Assembly (NCBI GenBank): GCA_944380795.1
Contig: CALWIS010000241.1
Span: 1 to 40,420, forward strand
DNA from: an uncultured Clostridia bacterium
GTDB lineage: Bacteria > Bacillota > Clostridia > Oscillospirales > Acutalibacteraceae
Length of the DNA stretch: 40,420 bases
Direction: 5' to 3'
Shown piece by piece: positions 33,131 through 40,420 of this stretch. The notes below the pieces were generated by a model that saw nothing but the letters and a program-made list of their open reading frames with translations, was not told the origin of the DNA and ran no database searches. Position 1 is the stretch's first letter; each line of letters opens with the position of its first letter. Position numbers and translations under genes: made by a program.

Positions 33131-33224
33131 TGAAAATGACTGGTGCAAAATAATTTTAATGGCAAAGTAGCAGAATGCACAAAAGATTTTGCTGTCCGCC
33201 CAAATTCTGCCCAGAGCCTCATAC

Positions 33225-35696
33225 TTAAAACAACCCGAACAGCCATTTTCCCCGGAGTTTCGCCAAAGGCTTCATTTTGGAGATGGCAAACTGGTTGAGA
33301 TAAACTGCCCATACCTCCATGGAATTCCGTTGGTCTTCTGCCAAGCTCAAACCAGAAAAGCTGGCCAGTTCGCCAATACGGCAGGCATCCAGCAGCCGCT
33401 CCCGATCTAATTCAGGGAACGCAGCACACAGCCGGTCCGCATACTCTTCCAAGGTGTCGGTATTTTCCCATATGGGCGCACCAATCAAAGCAAGCATCCG
33501 GAAGGTCCACTTCCAGTATTCCCGCACTGCCAAATTCACATTCGCCTGCATCCAGACTTTCCTCTGCTTTTCCAGCAGGCGCTTTCTGTGCAGGAATATC
33601 CCTCCTATCAGCAGGGCTAAACACACAGCAGCTGCTAAAATGGGCCATACCCATCCCGGCAAATGGAAGTCATCTTCTGTACTCTGTTGGTTGCCTTGTA
33701 CAGGAGGTGTAGGAGTGGGCTGGGGTTCTGGGGTAGGTTCTGTTTGCGGCTTTGGCGTAGGTGTAGCTTCCGGCTCTGGCGTGGGAGTAGCGGTAGCCTG
33801 GGGCTGTTCGCTGGGCGCAGGGGTAGGCGTAGCTTCTGCGGCGACACCAGAGGGAGATTCCCAGAAAGATTCCCCACTGAATCCCGGGGTCATCTCCACC
33901 GGCATCCAGCTTCGTCCTACCGGATCATACACTTCCACCCAAGCGTGGGCGTGGTCATCCGTGATCTTCACAAATCCATCAGAGGTTTTTTCTCCATTTA
34001 TATAGTCATCCGTGGTAACGATATACCCTTCGGCAAACCGGGTGGGGATTCCCAAGGCCCGAAGCAGCAAAGCTCCCGCGGTAGCATAATGGACGCAATA
34101 TCCTGCCTGGGCATCATACAAAAACCAGCTCAGATACTCCCTTTCCTGTGGAAAGCTGGGGGGATCATACCGATACTGAAAATCCTCGTTAAAGACCTGC
34201 TGAAGTATGGTGCAGGCCTCCTGTAGACTGATATTTTCCCCCTCCTGTACATATTGCCGCCACCACGCTTCCGCGGTTTCCCGGGTATCCTGCGGCAGGG
34301 CAGTATAGGGCTCGTACAAAAATGCCTCATAGTTTTCCAAGAAGGCTGTGGTTCCCTCCGTCTCCTCTGTGGGCTGGAACCAATCCGGAATGGTACCGTC
34401 TGCAAAATGCAGCCCCATCTGGCTCAAAGCAGGAAGTAAATACGCCTGTACCGTATACTCTCCTACTCCCCAAAATGTCCGGGTCTCCGCATAAAGATCC
34501 TGCCGATACCAAGCACCATCCAAGCGCGAAATATCGGTGACAAGCCCACTGGGAAGGAACAGGGAGCTTCGGTTGGGGGAGATATTCCGCACAGTCAGCG
34601 CATAACCCTGTTGTTCTCCGCTATAATAGGCTGCGTACAGGTTTTGTGGATTGATCTTCTCCGAAACGGTGGAAGAAAACGCTTCATATTCACTGTCGTC
34701 CATAATCTCCCAAGTACTGCCGGTAAACTCCCCGGCTGCATAGCCGCGCAAATACAGAGGGTCCTGACGGTTGCTCTGTACTTCCAAAGCTGTGACTCCC
34801 GTAAAACGGAGCGCCGGCAAATGATGCAGGTCATTTTGGACGTGGAACAACCGCTGTCCCCAACTCTCCAAGGCTCCTACCAGCTCCTGCAGATCTTCCG
34901 GCCGTCGGTAGCTCTCCTGCGGCACTGCCCATCCGGAAACCAGCGCTGATACCAGCACACATCCGGCAAGGAGCAAGGCGGTCTGCTGCCGCACATTTCT
35001 TTGCCGGGCCACCTTTCCCGGTTTTTGAAGAATTTTTTTTCGGCGAAACAAGGGCTGATGAAGGGCCAGCATCATGATCCAAGAAGCCACCAAGGCAAAA
35101 AAGGCCCAGAGATCGGGCAGCAGGGTAAAAAACAGCGGAAGCAGGGCAAACGGTGCTGTGAACAGCACAAAGCCCGGCATCCACGGACGGCGCACGGCAA
35201 AAAATCCCGCTCCCAAAGTCAAGGCACAAAATAAAAGCACCAAAAAATACGTTTCTGCCCAACGCAGCTCGGATGCTGGAATAGGTTCCATTGCAAACTG
35301 GATAAACCGCCACGGGGAATTTTCCGTCATAGTTTGCAGCGCCTGATTCAGCAGACTGATAAATCCTATAGTAAGGGTATCAAAAGAAAAATAGGCCCAA
35401 ATAGCCAACGGTGCAGTGGGGATCAATAGCAAAAAAGGCCAATTTTTGCTGGAATAAACTGCTACTGCCGCAGCAGCATATAAAGCCATCCATACCGCCA
35501 GAGAGGAACCCTCCGGCCAAATATCCATGGCGGAAAAAAAGGTCCAGGCGCTGCCGTACATTCCCAGGCACACCGTTAAAAAGCGCACCAACAGATCCAG
35601 TATCCGGTTGTCCCTGGTTTGGGGATTTTCAGAAGGAGCAAGGGAAAAATCTGGAAGGACGGTACCAGCAGTGCGGCCCAATTTATGTCTTCTCAC
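33225..35696 (-). CDS. membrane transglutaminase-like protein (TgpA-like)
   Basis: An 823-aa protein. Six or so helices in the first 265 residues, an extracytoplasmic part with a transglutaminase core (Cys534 in AGYCVHYATAGALL, His584 in HAHAWVEVYDP, Asp591), a Thr/Pro-rich linker at about 620-670, one more helix (about 680-705) and a C-terminal DUF4129-like cytoplasmic tail. The catalytic triad is complete. The family (TgpA, TransglutCore plus DUF4129) may crosslink or cleave envelope proteins; the substrate is unknown. It is the last gene of a MoxR-DUF58-transglutaminase operon. The start is GTG, overlapping the DUF58 stop as GTGA, with GGAGGAG upstream. Confidence 0.9.
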   Translation of the reverse strand: MRRHKLGRTAGTVLPDFSLAPSENPQTRDNRILDLLVRFLTVCLGMYGSAWTFFSAMDIWPEGSSLAVWMALYAAAAVAVYSSKNWPFLLLIPTAPLAIWAYFSFDTLTIGFISLLNQALQTMTENSPWRFIQFAMEPIPASELRWAETYFLVLLFCALTLGAGFFAVRRPWMPGFVLFTAPFALLPLFFTLLPDLWAFFALVASWIMMLALHQPLFRRKKILQKPGKVARQRNVRQQTALLLAGCVLVSALVSGWAVPQESYRRPEDLQELVGALESWGQRLFHVQNDLHHLPALRFTGVTALEVQSNRQDPLYLRGYAAGEFTGSTWEIMDDSEYEAFSSTVSEKINPQNLYAAYYSGEQQGYALTVRNISPNRSSLFLPSGLVTDISRLDGAWYRQDLYAETRTFWGVGEYTVQAYLLPALSQMGLHFADGTIPDWFQPTEETEGTTAFLENYEAFLYEPYTALPQDTRETAEAWWRQYVQEGENISLQEACTILQQVFNEDFQYRYDPPSFPQEREYLSWFLYDAQAGYCVHYATAGALLLRALGIPTRFAEGYIVTTDDYINGEKTSDGFVKITDDHAHAWVEVYDPVGRSWMPVEMTPGFSGESFWESPSGVAAEATPTPAPSEQPQATATPTPEPEATPTPKPQTEPTPEPQPTPTPPVQGNQQSTEDDFHLPGWVWPILAAAVCLALLIGGIFLHRKRLLEKQRKVWMQANVNLAVREYWKWTFRMLALIGAPIWENTDTLEEYADRLCAAFPELDRERLLDACRIGELASFSGLSLAEDQRNSMEVWAVYLNQFAISKMKPLAKLRGKWLFGLF

Positions 35697-36892
35697 AGTA
35701 TCAGCTCCTCCATTCCCTGTAGCTCTTCTCCAACTTCTATCACGGTACAGCCATCCCCAACATGGGAATCGTCCAACAGCCGCCCTGCCAAAAGGACAGT
35801 GACCTGCCGCAGGCCTCTTTCTTGCTGCAGTTGAGAAAGGGCATCCAAGAGGGCTTTTTCTCCCTCCACACTTTTCTCACCAGTGGTACAGTATAGCAGA
35901 TGGCTTCCCCGGGGCACCATATCTTCCTCTAAACACTCCGTCAAAGCTGGATGCCCCTCTCTTTTAGCAAGGGACAGGATTGGCCCCAGAACCGCTGTAA
36001 AATCGTCCAGATCCTCCAATTCCTCCCAGTGCAAAGAATCCTCCTGTATCCACCCCACCCGGTGGATGCATCCTTCCTGTATCATAGAGACGGAAAGGGA
36101 AGCAAATGCCTCCATCATCCGGTTCATTTCTTCTGGCTGTGGCTTCTCCCCTGGCTCCGGCAAAAGGTACAACCCGTATTCCATAGGCTGGGAGAAATCC
36201 CGCACCATCCAGGTCTCCATACGCTGGCTCAATTTCCAATGCACTCGGCGCAGACTGTCCCCTTCTCGGAATTCCCGCACCTGGAACACCTCCCCAGGAT
36301 CATCCCCAGGACGATACGGCGAATACCGCTCTGACTCCGGCGCTTCACTTCCCTCCACAGGGAACACACCGATTTCCCGAAGTCGGGGCAGGATCTCCAC
36401 CTGCTGGGATTCCTTAGGCTTTGCCGCTGGCAGCCGAAACAGCCGCAGCGGATCAGTAAGACGTACTTTTATCCCAAAGACTTCCACCTGTCCGCACCAC
36501 CGGCTCACCAGACTGCGTTGAAGCACTGCCCGAGACCTGGGGGCTGCTTCGGTGGACTCCGTGAGTTCCAGCGGCAAAAACACACTGTCCTTTGAGCCTT
36601 GCCCCAAATGGTTGATACAGCGCAGCCGTACCTGCACCATAGGGCAGGGAAGTATCCACCGATTTTCCACCTCCACCACCAACGGAATGGGCTCGTCCCG
36701 CTCGGCCGTATCCTTTTCCAGATGGATACGGGCCCGGGTTAAAAAACACGCCGGCAGAGTAATAAGCAGGGAAAGAATAGGCGCAATAAAAACAATAAGT
36801 AATACAAGAACAGAAAGATACTCTTTGTAAAAAATGAAGAATAAAATCGAACCGGCCAGAACCAGCCCGTAAAAAATCCGATATTTTGCCAT
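35693..36892 (-). CDS. DUF58 domain protein
   Basis: A 399-aa protein with two N-terminal helices (about 5-50), a beta-rich region, and the DUF58 motif YRPGDDPGEVFQVREFREGDSLRRVHWKLSQR near 185-220, followed by a von Willebrand A-like fold. DUF58 proteins regularly accompany MoxR ATPases and transglutaminases, as here, and are thought to be MoxR clients or adaptors. The ATG at 36892 has AGAGG six bases upstream; the upstream in-frame ATGs fall inside the MoxR gene. It is ten bases from the MoxR stop and overlaps the transglutaminase start. Confidence 0.9.
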   Translation of the reverse strand: MAKYRIFYGLVLAGSILFFIFYKEYLSVLVLLIVFIAPILSLLITLPACFLTRARIHLEKDTAERDEPIPLVVEVENRWILPCPMVQVRLRCINHLGQGSKDSVFLPLELTESTEAAPRSRAVLQRSLVSRWCGQVEVFGIKVRLTDPLRLFRLPAAKPKESQQVEILPRLREIGVFPVEGSEAPESERYSPYRPGDDPGEVFQVREFREGDSLRRVHWKLSQRMETWMVRDFSQPMEYGLYLLPEPGEKPQPEEMNRMMEAFASLSVSMIQEGCIHRVGWIQEDSLHWEELEDLDDFTAVLGPILSLAKREGHPALTECLEEDMVPRGSHLLYCTTGEKSVEGEKALLDALSQLQQERGLRQVTVLLAGRLLDDSHVGDGCTVIEVGEELQGMEELIL

Positions 36893-36902
36893 AGCTTGCC
36901 TC

Positions 36903-37832
36903 TTACCCGATTCCCGGCACTGGGACTTCCCGCAGAGCGGTTTCCAGTACATCCCGGGCACTCATGCCGCCTACCCGGCTTTTGGAGCTAAGCAGCACAC
37001 GATGGGCACATACGTCTAAAAATACCGATTGTATATTTTCCGGTACAACATACTCTTTGTTTATTAAAAAAGCGGCAGCCTTGGCCATACGCATCAGAGA
37101 CAACGTGCCACGAGGGCTGATTCCTAGGCGGAGCATGGGGGTAGAACGGGTCCAAGCAGCAAGGTTCGCCGCATACTCACACACCACATCAGCAGCGTAA
37201 ATCTCCCGCACCTGCTCCTGCATTTTTAAAATCTCCTCCGGCCCTGCCACTCTTTGCACCAAATCCAGCGGGTTTTGAGTCTGCCGGCTCTGCAAAATAT
37301 GCACCTCTTCCTTGACCTCCGGGTAACCCATGCTCAGGCACACCATAAAGCGGTCCATCTGAGATTCCGGCAAAAGCTGGGTACCGGCAGAACCCACCGG
37401 GTTCTGGGTGGCGATGACCCAAAAGGGGCTGGGAGGACGGCGGGTAACGCCATCCACAGTCACGCTGCCCTCCTCCATGACCTCCAGCAGGGCAGATTGG
37501 GTCTTGCTGGACGTGCGGTTGATCTCATCTGCCAAAAACAGATTGCACATTACTGCACCGGGAACATACGTATTGGTGCCGGTCTCCCGATTATACAGGG
37601 AATAGCCTGTCACATCGGTGGGCATTACATCCGGGGTAAACTGTGTACGCTTAAAGCTCAGGTCCATAGCTCGGGCAAACGCCAAAGCCATGGTGGTCTT
37701 TCCCACACCGGGAATATCTTCCAGCAGGATGTGTCCCCCTGCCAGCATGGCGCACATAACGCTGAGGATGGTGCGCTCCTTGCCCACCACCACTTTTTGT
37801 ACTTCCTTCATAATTTCAATGGCCTTTTCCAT
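36903..37832 (-). CDS. MoxR-family AAA+ ATPase
   Basis: A 309-aa AAA+ protein: Walker A PGVGKTTMA near residue 40, Walker B LFLADEINR near 103, sensor 1 VIATQNPVG near 145, and the C-terminal lid domain. MoxR ATPases act as chaperones that assemble or activate partner complexes, usually with a VWA/DUF58 protein. It is first in the operon with DUF58 and transglutaminase genes. The ATG at 37832 has AGGAGG five bases upstream; a promoter lies at 37900-37929. Confidence 0.93.
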   Translation of the reverse strand: MEKAIEIMKEVQKVVVGKERTILSVMCAMLAGGHILLEDIPGVGKTTMALAFARAMDLSFKRTQFTPDVMPTDVTGYSLYNRETGTNTYVPGAVMCNLFLADEINRTSSKTQSALLEVMEEGSVTVDGVTRRPPSPFWVIATQNPVGSAGTQLLPESQMDRFMVCLSMGYPEVKEEVHILQSRQTQNPLDLVQRVAGPEEILKMQEQVREIYAADVVCEYAANLAAWTRSTPMLRLGISPRGTLSLMRMAKAAAFLINKEYVVPENIQSVFLDVCAHRVLLSSKSRVGGMSARDVLETALREVPVPGIG

Positions 37833-37899
37833 CCATGGTTCCTCCTGAATTGGATTTTCATTCTTTTTCCGTTAGTTGTTTAAACAGGCAACTGGATTT

Positions 37900-37929
37900 A
37901 TTGTATCGCATCCCCCCTCTTTCTTTCAA
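37900..37929 (-). promoter_or_regulatory. promoter of the MoxR-DUF58-transglutaminase operon
   Basis: On the minus strand TTGAAA (37924-37929), an 18-bp spacer and TACAAT (37900-37905). The leader is about 60 nt. Confidence 0.65.
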
Positions 37930-38021
37930 TGATTTTCTGCGTTTTGTTATGAATTTGTAAGATTTTTTTCCAACTCCCCTATATTATGCGGAAATATTTT
38001 TGAAAAAATCGCCGGAACCAC

Positions 38022-38050
38022 TTGAAAAAAAAAGTACGACAGGATATCAT
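38022..38050 (+). promoter_or_regulatory. promoter of the araR-like gene
   Basis: TTGAAA (38022-38027), a 17-bp spacer and TATCAT (38045-38050). The predicted start falls in the operator just downstream. Confidence 0.68.
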
Positions 38051-38054
38051 AAAG

Positions 38055-38066
38055 TTGTATGTACAA
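38055..38066. promoter_or_regulatory. AraR-like operator
   Basis: TTGTATGTACAA is a near-perfect palindrome that matches the core of the B. subtilis AraR operator consensus ATTTGTACGTACAAAT. It covers the predicted transcription start of the araR-like gene, which indicates negative autoregulation. Confidence 0.62.
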
Positions 38067-38088
38067 TCTGATTTAAGGAGGTGCTTTC

Positions 38089-39195
38089 ATGTCTCGAGAA
38101 AAAACGGAAGCCAAATACTCCATCCTCGCGAATACCATCCGGAACCGCATTCTTTCTGGGGAATTCCATATGGGGGACCGGTTGGCTTCCGAAAACGAGC
38201 TTTCTGCCCAGTTTGGATTTAGCCGCCAGACAGTACGACAGGCTCTAGGCATTCTGGAGCAGGAGGGATTTCTGGTCCGCCGCAGAGGCAGCGGCACCTA
38301 CATTGCCAAAGGCACCCCTACCCTTCCCAAAAGCCGGACTATTGGAGTGATTACCACTTATATTACCGACTATATCTTTCCTGTTATCACTCGAGGGATT
38401 GAAGAAGTGCTTTCCGGGCGAGGATACCACCTGCATTTGGGTGTGACCAAAAACCGAGTGGAGACCGAACGGCAGCTTTTGCAGTCCATGCTGGAAAATG
38501 GGGTGGATGGCCTCATTGTGGAAGGCACCAAAACCGCACTGCCCAATCCCAACATATCCCTTTATCAAAAGTTGGAAAGCATGGGAATCCCCTGTGTATT
38601 TTTTAATGGCTATTATCGAGAGCTTTCGGGCTGCATTTATGTAGTGACCAACGATCGGACGTGCGGCAGTAAGGCTTCCTCATTGCTTCTTCATGCTGGG
38701 TGCCGGCAATTAGGCGGCATCTTTAAATCCGATGATATGCAGGGACATGAGCGCTATGCCGGATTTGCCCAAGGATTGATGGACGCTGGACAGCAGATCA
38801 ACGATGATGCGGTGCTCTGGTATTCCACCGGAGACCGGGACTCCCTTTTTGAGGGCGAAAACCGGGAACGCATCTACCGGATCATGCGCCACTGCGATGG
38901 CGTGGTATGCTATAACGATCAGATCGCCTACCGGCTCATTGAGCTGCTGCTGGAAAAAGGCCGGAATGTCCCCCAGGATATTTCTATCGTTTCCTTTGAT
39001 AATTCCAGTATCTCTCAGTATTCGCCGGTAAAGATCACTTCCTTTGACCATCCCAAAGAACAGATGGGACGGATGGCTGCGGAAAAGATTATCCGCATGG
39101 TGGAAAGCGGTGTACGGGAAAGTCCGGCAATTTTAGAAATGCCTCTGATCTATAAAGGTTCTGTTTTGGCAGAAGACACCTGGGACTATTTATAA
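38089..39195 (+). CDS. araR: arabinose operon repressor AraR (GntR HTH plus LacI-type sensor)
   Basis: A 368-aa chimeric regulator: an N-terminal GntR winged helix (about 5-70, [46 protein letters not shown]) and a C-terminal periplasmic-binding-protein-like sensor domain (about 85-368) of the LacI/GalR family. This domain combination is that of AraR, which releases DNA when L-arabinose binds. The araD gene follows in the same direction after 46 bases, and an AraR-like site lies in the promoter, both of which support the assignment. The ATG has AAGGAGGTG upstream. The araA and araB genes and an arabinose importer are not in view. Confidence 0.88.
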   Translation: MSREKTEAKYSILANTIRNRILSGEFHMGDRLASENELSAQFGFSRQTVRQALGILEQEGFLVRRRGSGTYIAKGTPTLPKSRTIGVITTYITDYIFPVITRGIEEVLSGRGYHLHLGVTKNRVETERQLLQSMLENGVDGLIVEGTKTALPNPNISLYQKLESMGIPCVFFNGYYRELSGCIYVVTNDRTCGSKASSLLLHAGCRQLGGIFKSDDMQGHERYAGFAQGLMDAGQQINDDAVLWYSTGDRDSLFEGENRERIYRIMRHCDGVVCYNDQIAYRLIELLLEKGRNVPQDISIVSFDNSSISQYSPVKITSFDHPKEQMGRMAAEKIIRMVESGVRESPAILEMPLIYKGSVLAEDTWDYL

Positions 39196-39241
39196 ATATT
39201 CAATTATATTACCATCTGATTATTATCAAGGAGGAAATATC

Positions 39242-39937
39242 ATGCTGGAAAAACTCAAGGAACAGGTATGGAAGGCCAATTTGCAGCTGCCCGCCCATGG
39301 ACTGGTGGTATTCACCTGGGGCAACGTTTCCGGGATTGACCGGGAATCTGGTTTGTTCGTCATCAAACCCTCTGGTGTGGAATATGATAAGCTCCGTCCG
39401 GAAGATATGGTAGTCATGGATTTAAACGGCAATAAAGTAGAGGGCGACTTGAATCCCTCCTCCGATACCCCCACCCATTTGGAGCTGTATCGGAACTTTC
39501 CCACCATTGGCGGCGTGGTGCACACCCATTCCCGCTGGGCCACTATTTGGGCTCAAAGCGGCAGGGACATTCCTGCCTACGGCACTACCCACGGCGATTA
39601 TTTCTATGGCCCCATCCCCTGCACCCGTGCCATGACCCCGGAGGAGATTGGCGGCGAATACGAGCTGGAAACTGGTAAGGTCATCGTGGAGACCTTCCAA
39701 GGCAAAAAGCCCGAGGATATTCCGGCGGTACTGGTGAAATCCCACGGCCCCTTCACTTGGGGCAAGGACTGCTTTGAAGCGGTGCACAATTCTGTGGTGC
39801 TGGAAGAGCTGGCCATGATGGCTTGGCATACCGAGAATACCTTTGGCGTACAGATGCAGCCCATGCAGCAGGAGTTGCTGGATAAGCACTTCTTGCGCAA
39901 ACACGGCGCCAACGCCTACTACGGACAGAAAAAGTAA
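39242..39937 (+). CDS. araD: L-ribulose-5-phosphate 4-epimerase
   Basis: A 231-aa class II aldolase/epimerase family enzyme, full length for AraD. Visible are TWGNVSG, KPSGVEY, the zinc-binding [12 protein letters not shown] with two His near residues 95-97, THGDYFYG, and the third ligand region [12 protein letters not shown] near 170. It converts L-ribulose 5-phosphate to D-xylulose 5-phosphate, the last step of L-arabinose catabolism before the pentose phosphate pathway. AGGAGG lies seven bases before the ATG. It is downstream of araR and ends with a strong terminator. Confidence 0.95.
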   Translation: MLEKLKEQVWKANLQLPAHGLVVFTWGNVSGIDRESGLFVIKPSGVEYDKLRPEDMVVMDLNGNKVEGDLNPSSDTPTHLELYRNFPTIGGVVHTHSRWATIWAQSGRDIPAYGTTHGDYFYGPIPCTRAMTPEEIGGEYELETGKVIVETFQGKKPEDIPAVLVKSHGPFTWGKDCFEAVHNSVVLEELAMMAWHTENTFGVQMQPMQQELLDKHFLRKHGANAYYGQKK

Positions 39938-39952
39938 CCTTACACCTTTTTG

Positions 39953-40019
39953 ACAGCAGGGAAGGCTGTGAGAAAATTTTGGATTTTCTTCACAGTTTTC
40001 CTTGCTGTTTTTTGTTTTA
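39953..40019 (+). terminator. terminator of araR-araD
   Basis: A long hairpin whose outer stem is acagcaggga with tccttgctgt (one wobble) and whose inner part pairs ctgtga...ttcacag; the tail is TTTTTTGTTTT. Its 3' arm contains the -35 of the manA promoter. Confidence 0.82.
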
Positions 40020-40030
40020 TAGAGTATCAT
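40002..40030 (+). promoter_or_regulatory. candidate manA promoter embedded in the terminator
   Basis: TTGCTG (40002-40007), a 17-bp spacer and TATCAT (40025-40030). The -35 lies within the 3' arm of the araD terminator. The leader is about 55 nt and contains a short gcctg/caggc hairpin. Confidence 0.55.
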
Positions 40031-40091
40031 AGAAGAAAGAAATGACAGCGAGTGCCTGTGGCAATCAGGCCTCGGAAAGGAAGGATCTCCA

Positions 40092-40420
40092 ATGAAAATG
40101 ATGAAGCTGGAACCTGCATTTAAGGACTATCTCTGGGGCGGTACCCGCCTGAAGACCGAATACAACAAGAAGAGCGACCTGGACATTGTGGCGGAAAGCT
40201 GGGAACTTTCCACTCACCCTGCCGGACAGAGCGTGATCCGCGGCGGTGAATATGACGGCCTGACCCTCAGCGAGTATATTGAGAAAGCCGGCCGCCAGGT
40301 ACTGGGCAAAAACGGAGAGGCTTTTGAGAACTTCCCGGTGCTCATCAAATTTATCGACGCTAAGAATCCTCTGTCCATCCAGGTGCACCCCAGCGATGAA
40401 TACGCCCTGCGGGTGGAGCA
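40092..40420 (+). CDS. manA: mannose-6-phosphate isomerase, class I (partial, runs off the window)
   Basis: The first 109 codons of a type I phosphomannose isomerase. Seen are YLWGGTRLK near the start, the AESWELSTHP motif, and LIKFIDAKNPLSIQVHPSDEYA, which carries the Gln and His zinc ligands. The enzyme interconverts mannose 6-phosphate and fructose 6-phosphate. The ATG at 40092 follows AAGGAAGGA by about seven bases; two further ATGs follow within four codons. The full protein should be about 300-320 aa, so most of it lies beyond the right edge. Confidence 0.92.
   Translation, partial: MKMMKLEPAFKDYLWGGTRLKTEYNKKSDLDIVAESWELSTHPAGQSVIRGGEYDGLTLSEYIEKAGRQVLGKNGEAFENFPVLIKFIDAKNPLSIQVHPSDEYALRVE

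Noticed and set aside
33690..33840. Repeated short DNA motif that looks like a tandem repeat
   Set aside because: It encodes the Thr/Pro-rich linker of the transglutaminase protein and is explained by low-complexity coding.

Overview
The window looks like a chromosomal segment of a spore-forming, low-to-medium G+C Firmicute of the class Clostridia, most likely an Oscillospiraceae/Ruminococcaceae-type gut bacterium. This is an inference from base composition near one half G+C, AGGAGG-type ribosome binding sites, frequent GTG/TTG starts, spoIIE, a QueT-type ECF S component, and the fakA-recG pairing. About thirty protein genes are packed in short operons. No rRNA, tRNA, CRISPR array, insertion sequence or phage module was seen.

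Layout. 178-3842 (minus): two overlapping half-transporters forming a heterodimeric ABC exporter of the BmrCD/TM287-288 type. 4066-6175 (plus): a structured SD-sequestering leader, queT, and a TrkH/KtrB-type K+ channel subunit. 6249-8321: a tandem-ACT protein (minus) divergent from a DUF2284 metal-binding protein and a C39-like cysteine peptidase (plus). 8269-12058 (minus): spoIIE with a Spo0A-type promoter, and a PLP aminotransferase. 12182-15110 (minus): an XRE regulator, a small membrane protein and a NatAB-like ABC exporter in one operon; behind its promoter lies a probable structured small RNA or attenuator, then a second XRE gene (plus). 15895-21342 (minus): an aldose epimerase, a zinc-ribbon membrane protein with a Spo0A box upstream, a one-TM small protein, and MATE plus a short RecQ. 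21565-23735 (minus): an MFS sugar-type carrier with a membrane-anchored GDPD. 24110-26282 (plus): NfeD and flotillin. 26333-29032 (minus): a lipoprotein, YmdB-type phosphodiesterase, half-size EamA protein and cytidylate-kinase-like protein. 29160-32967 (minus): recG and fakA. 33225-37832 (minus): a MoxR, DUF58 and transglutaminase operon. 38089-end (plus): araR, araD and the start of manA.

Functional threads. Several genes concern the envelope and export (three exporters, NfeD/flotillin, transglutaminase operon, GDPD). DNA repair is represented by RecQ and RecG. Sporulation control is visible in spoIIE, whose promoter shows the 21-bp spacer and overlapping 0A box known from Bacillus subtilis. 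Sugar catabolism is represented by AraR with an AraR-like operator, AraD and ManA.

The two least-explained signals are RNA structures. One is the three-way-junction leader of queT (4066-4173), which can pair the Shine-Dalgarno sequence and form a pseudoknot. The other is a minus-strand transcript of about 150 nt (about 15353 to 15205) with a consensus promoter, three hairpins and no convincing ORF. All promoter, operator and RNA calls were made by eye and are sequence inferences only.
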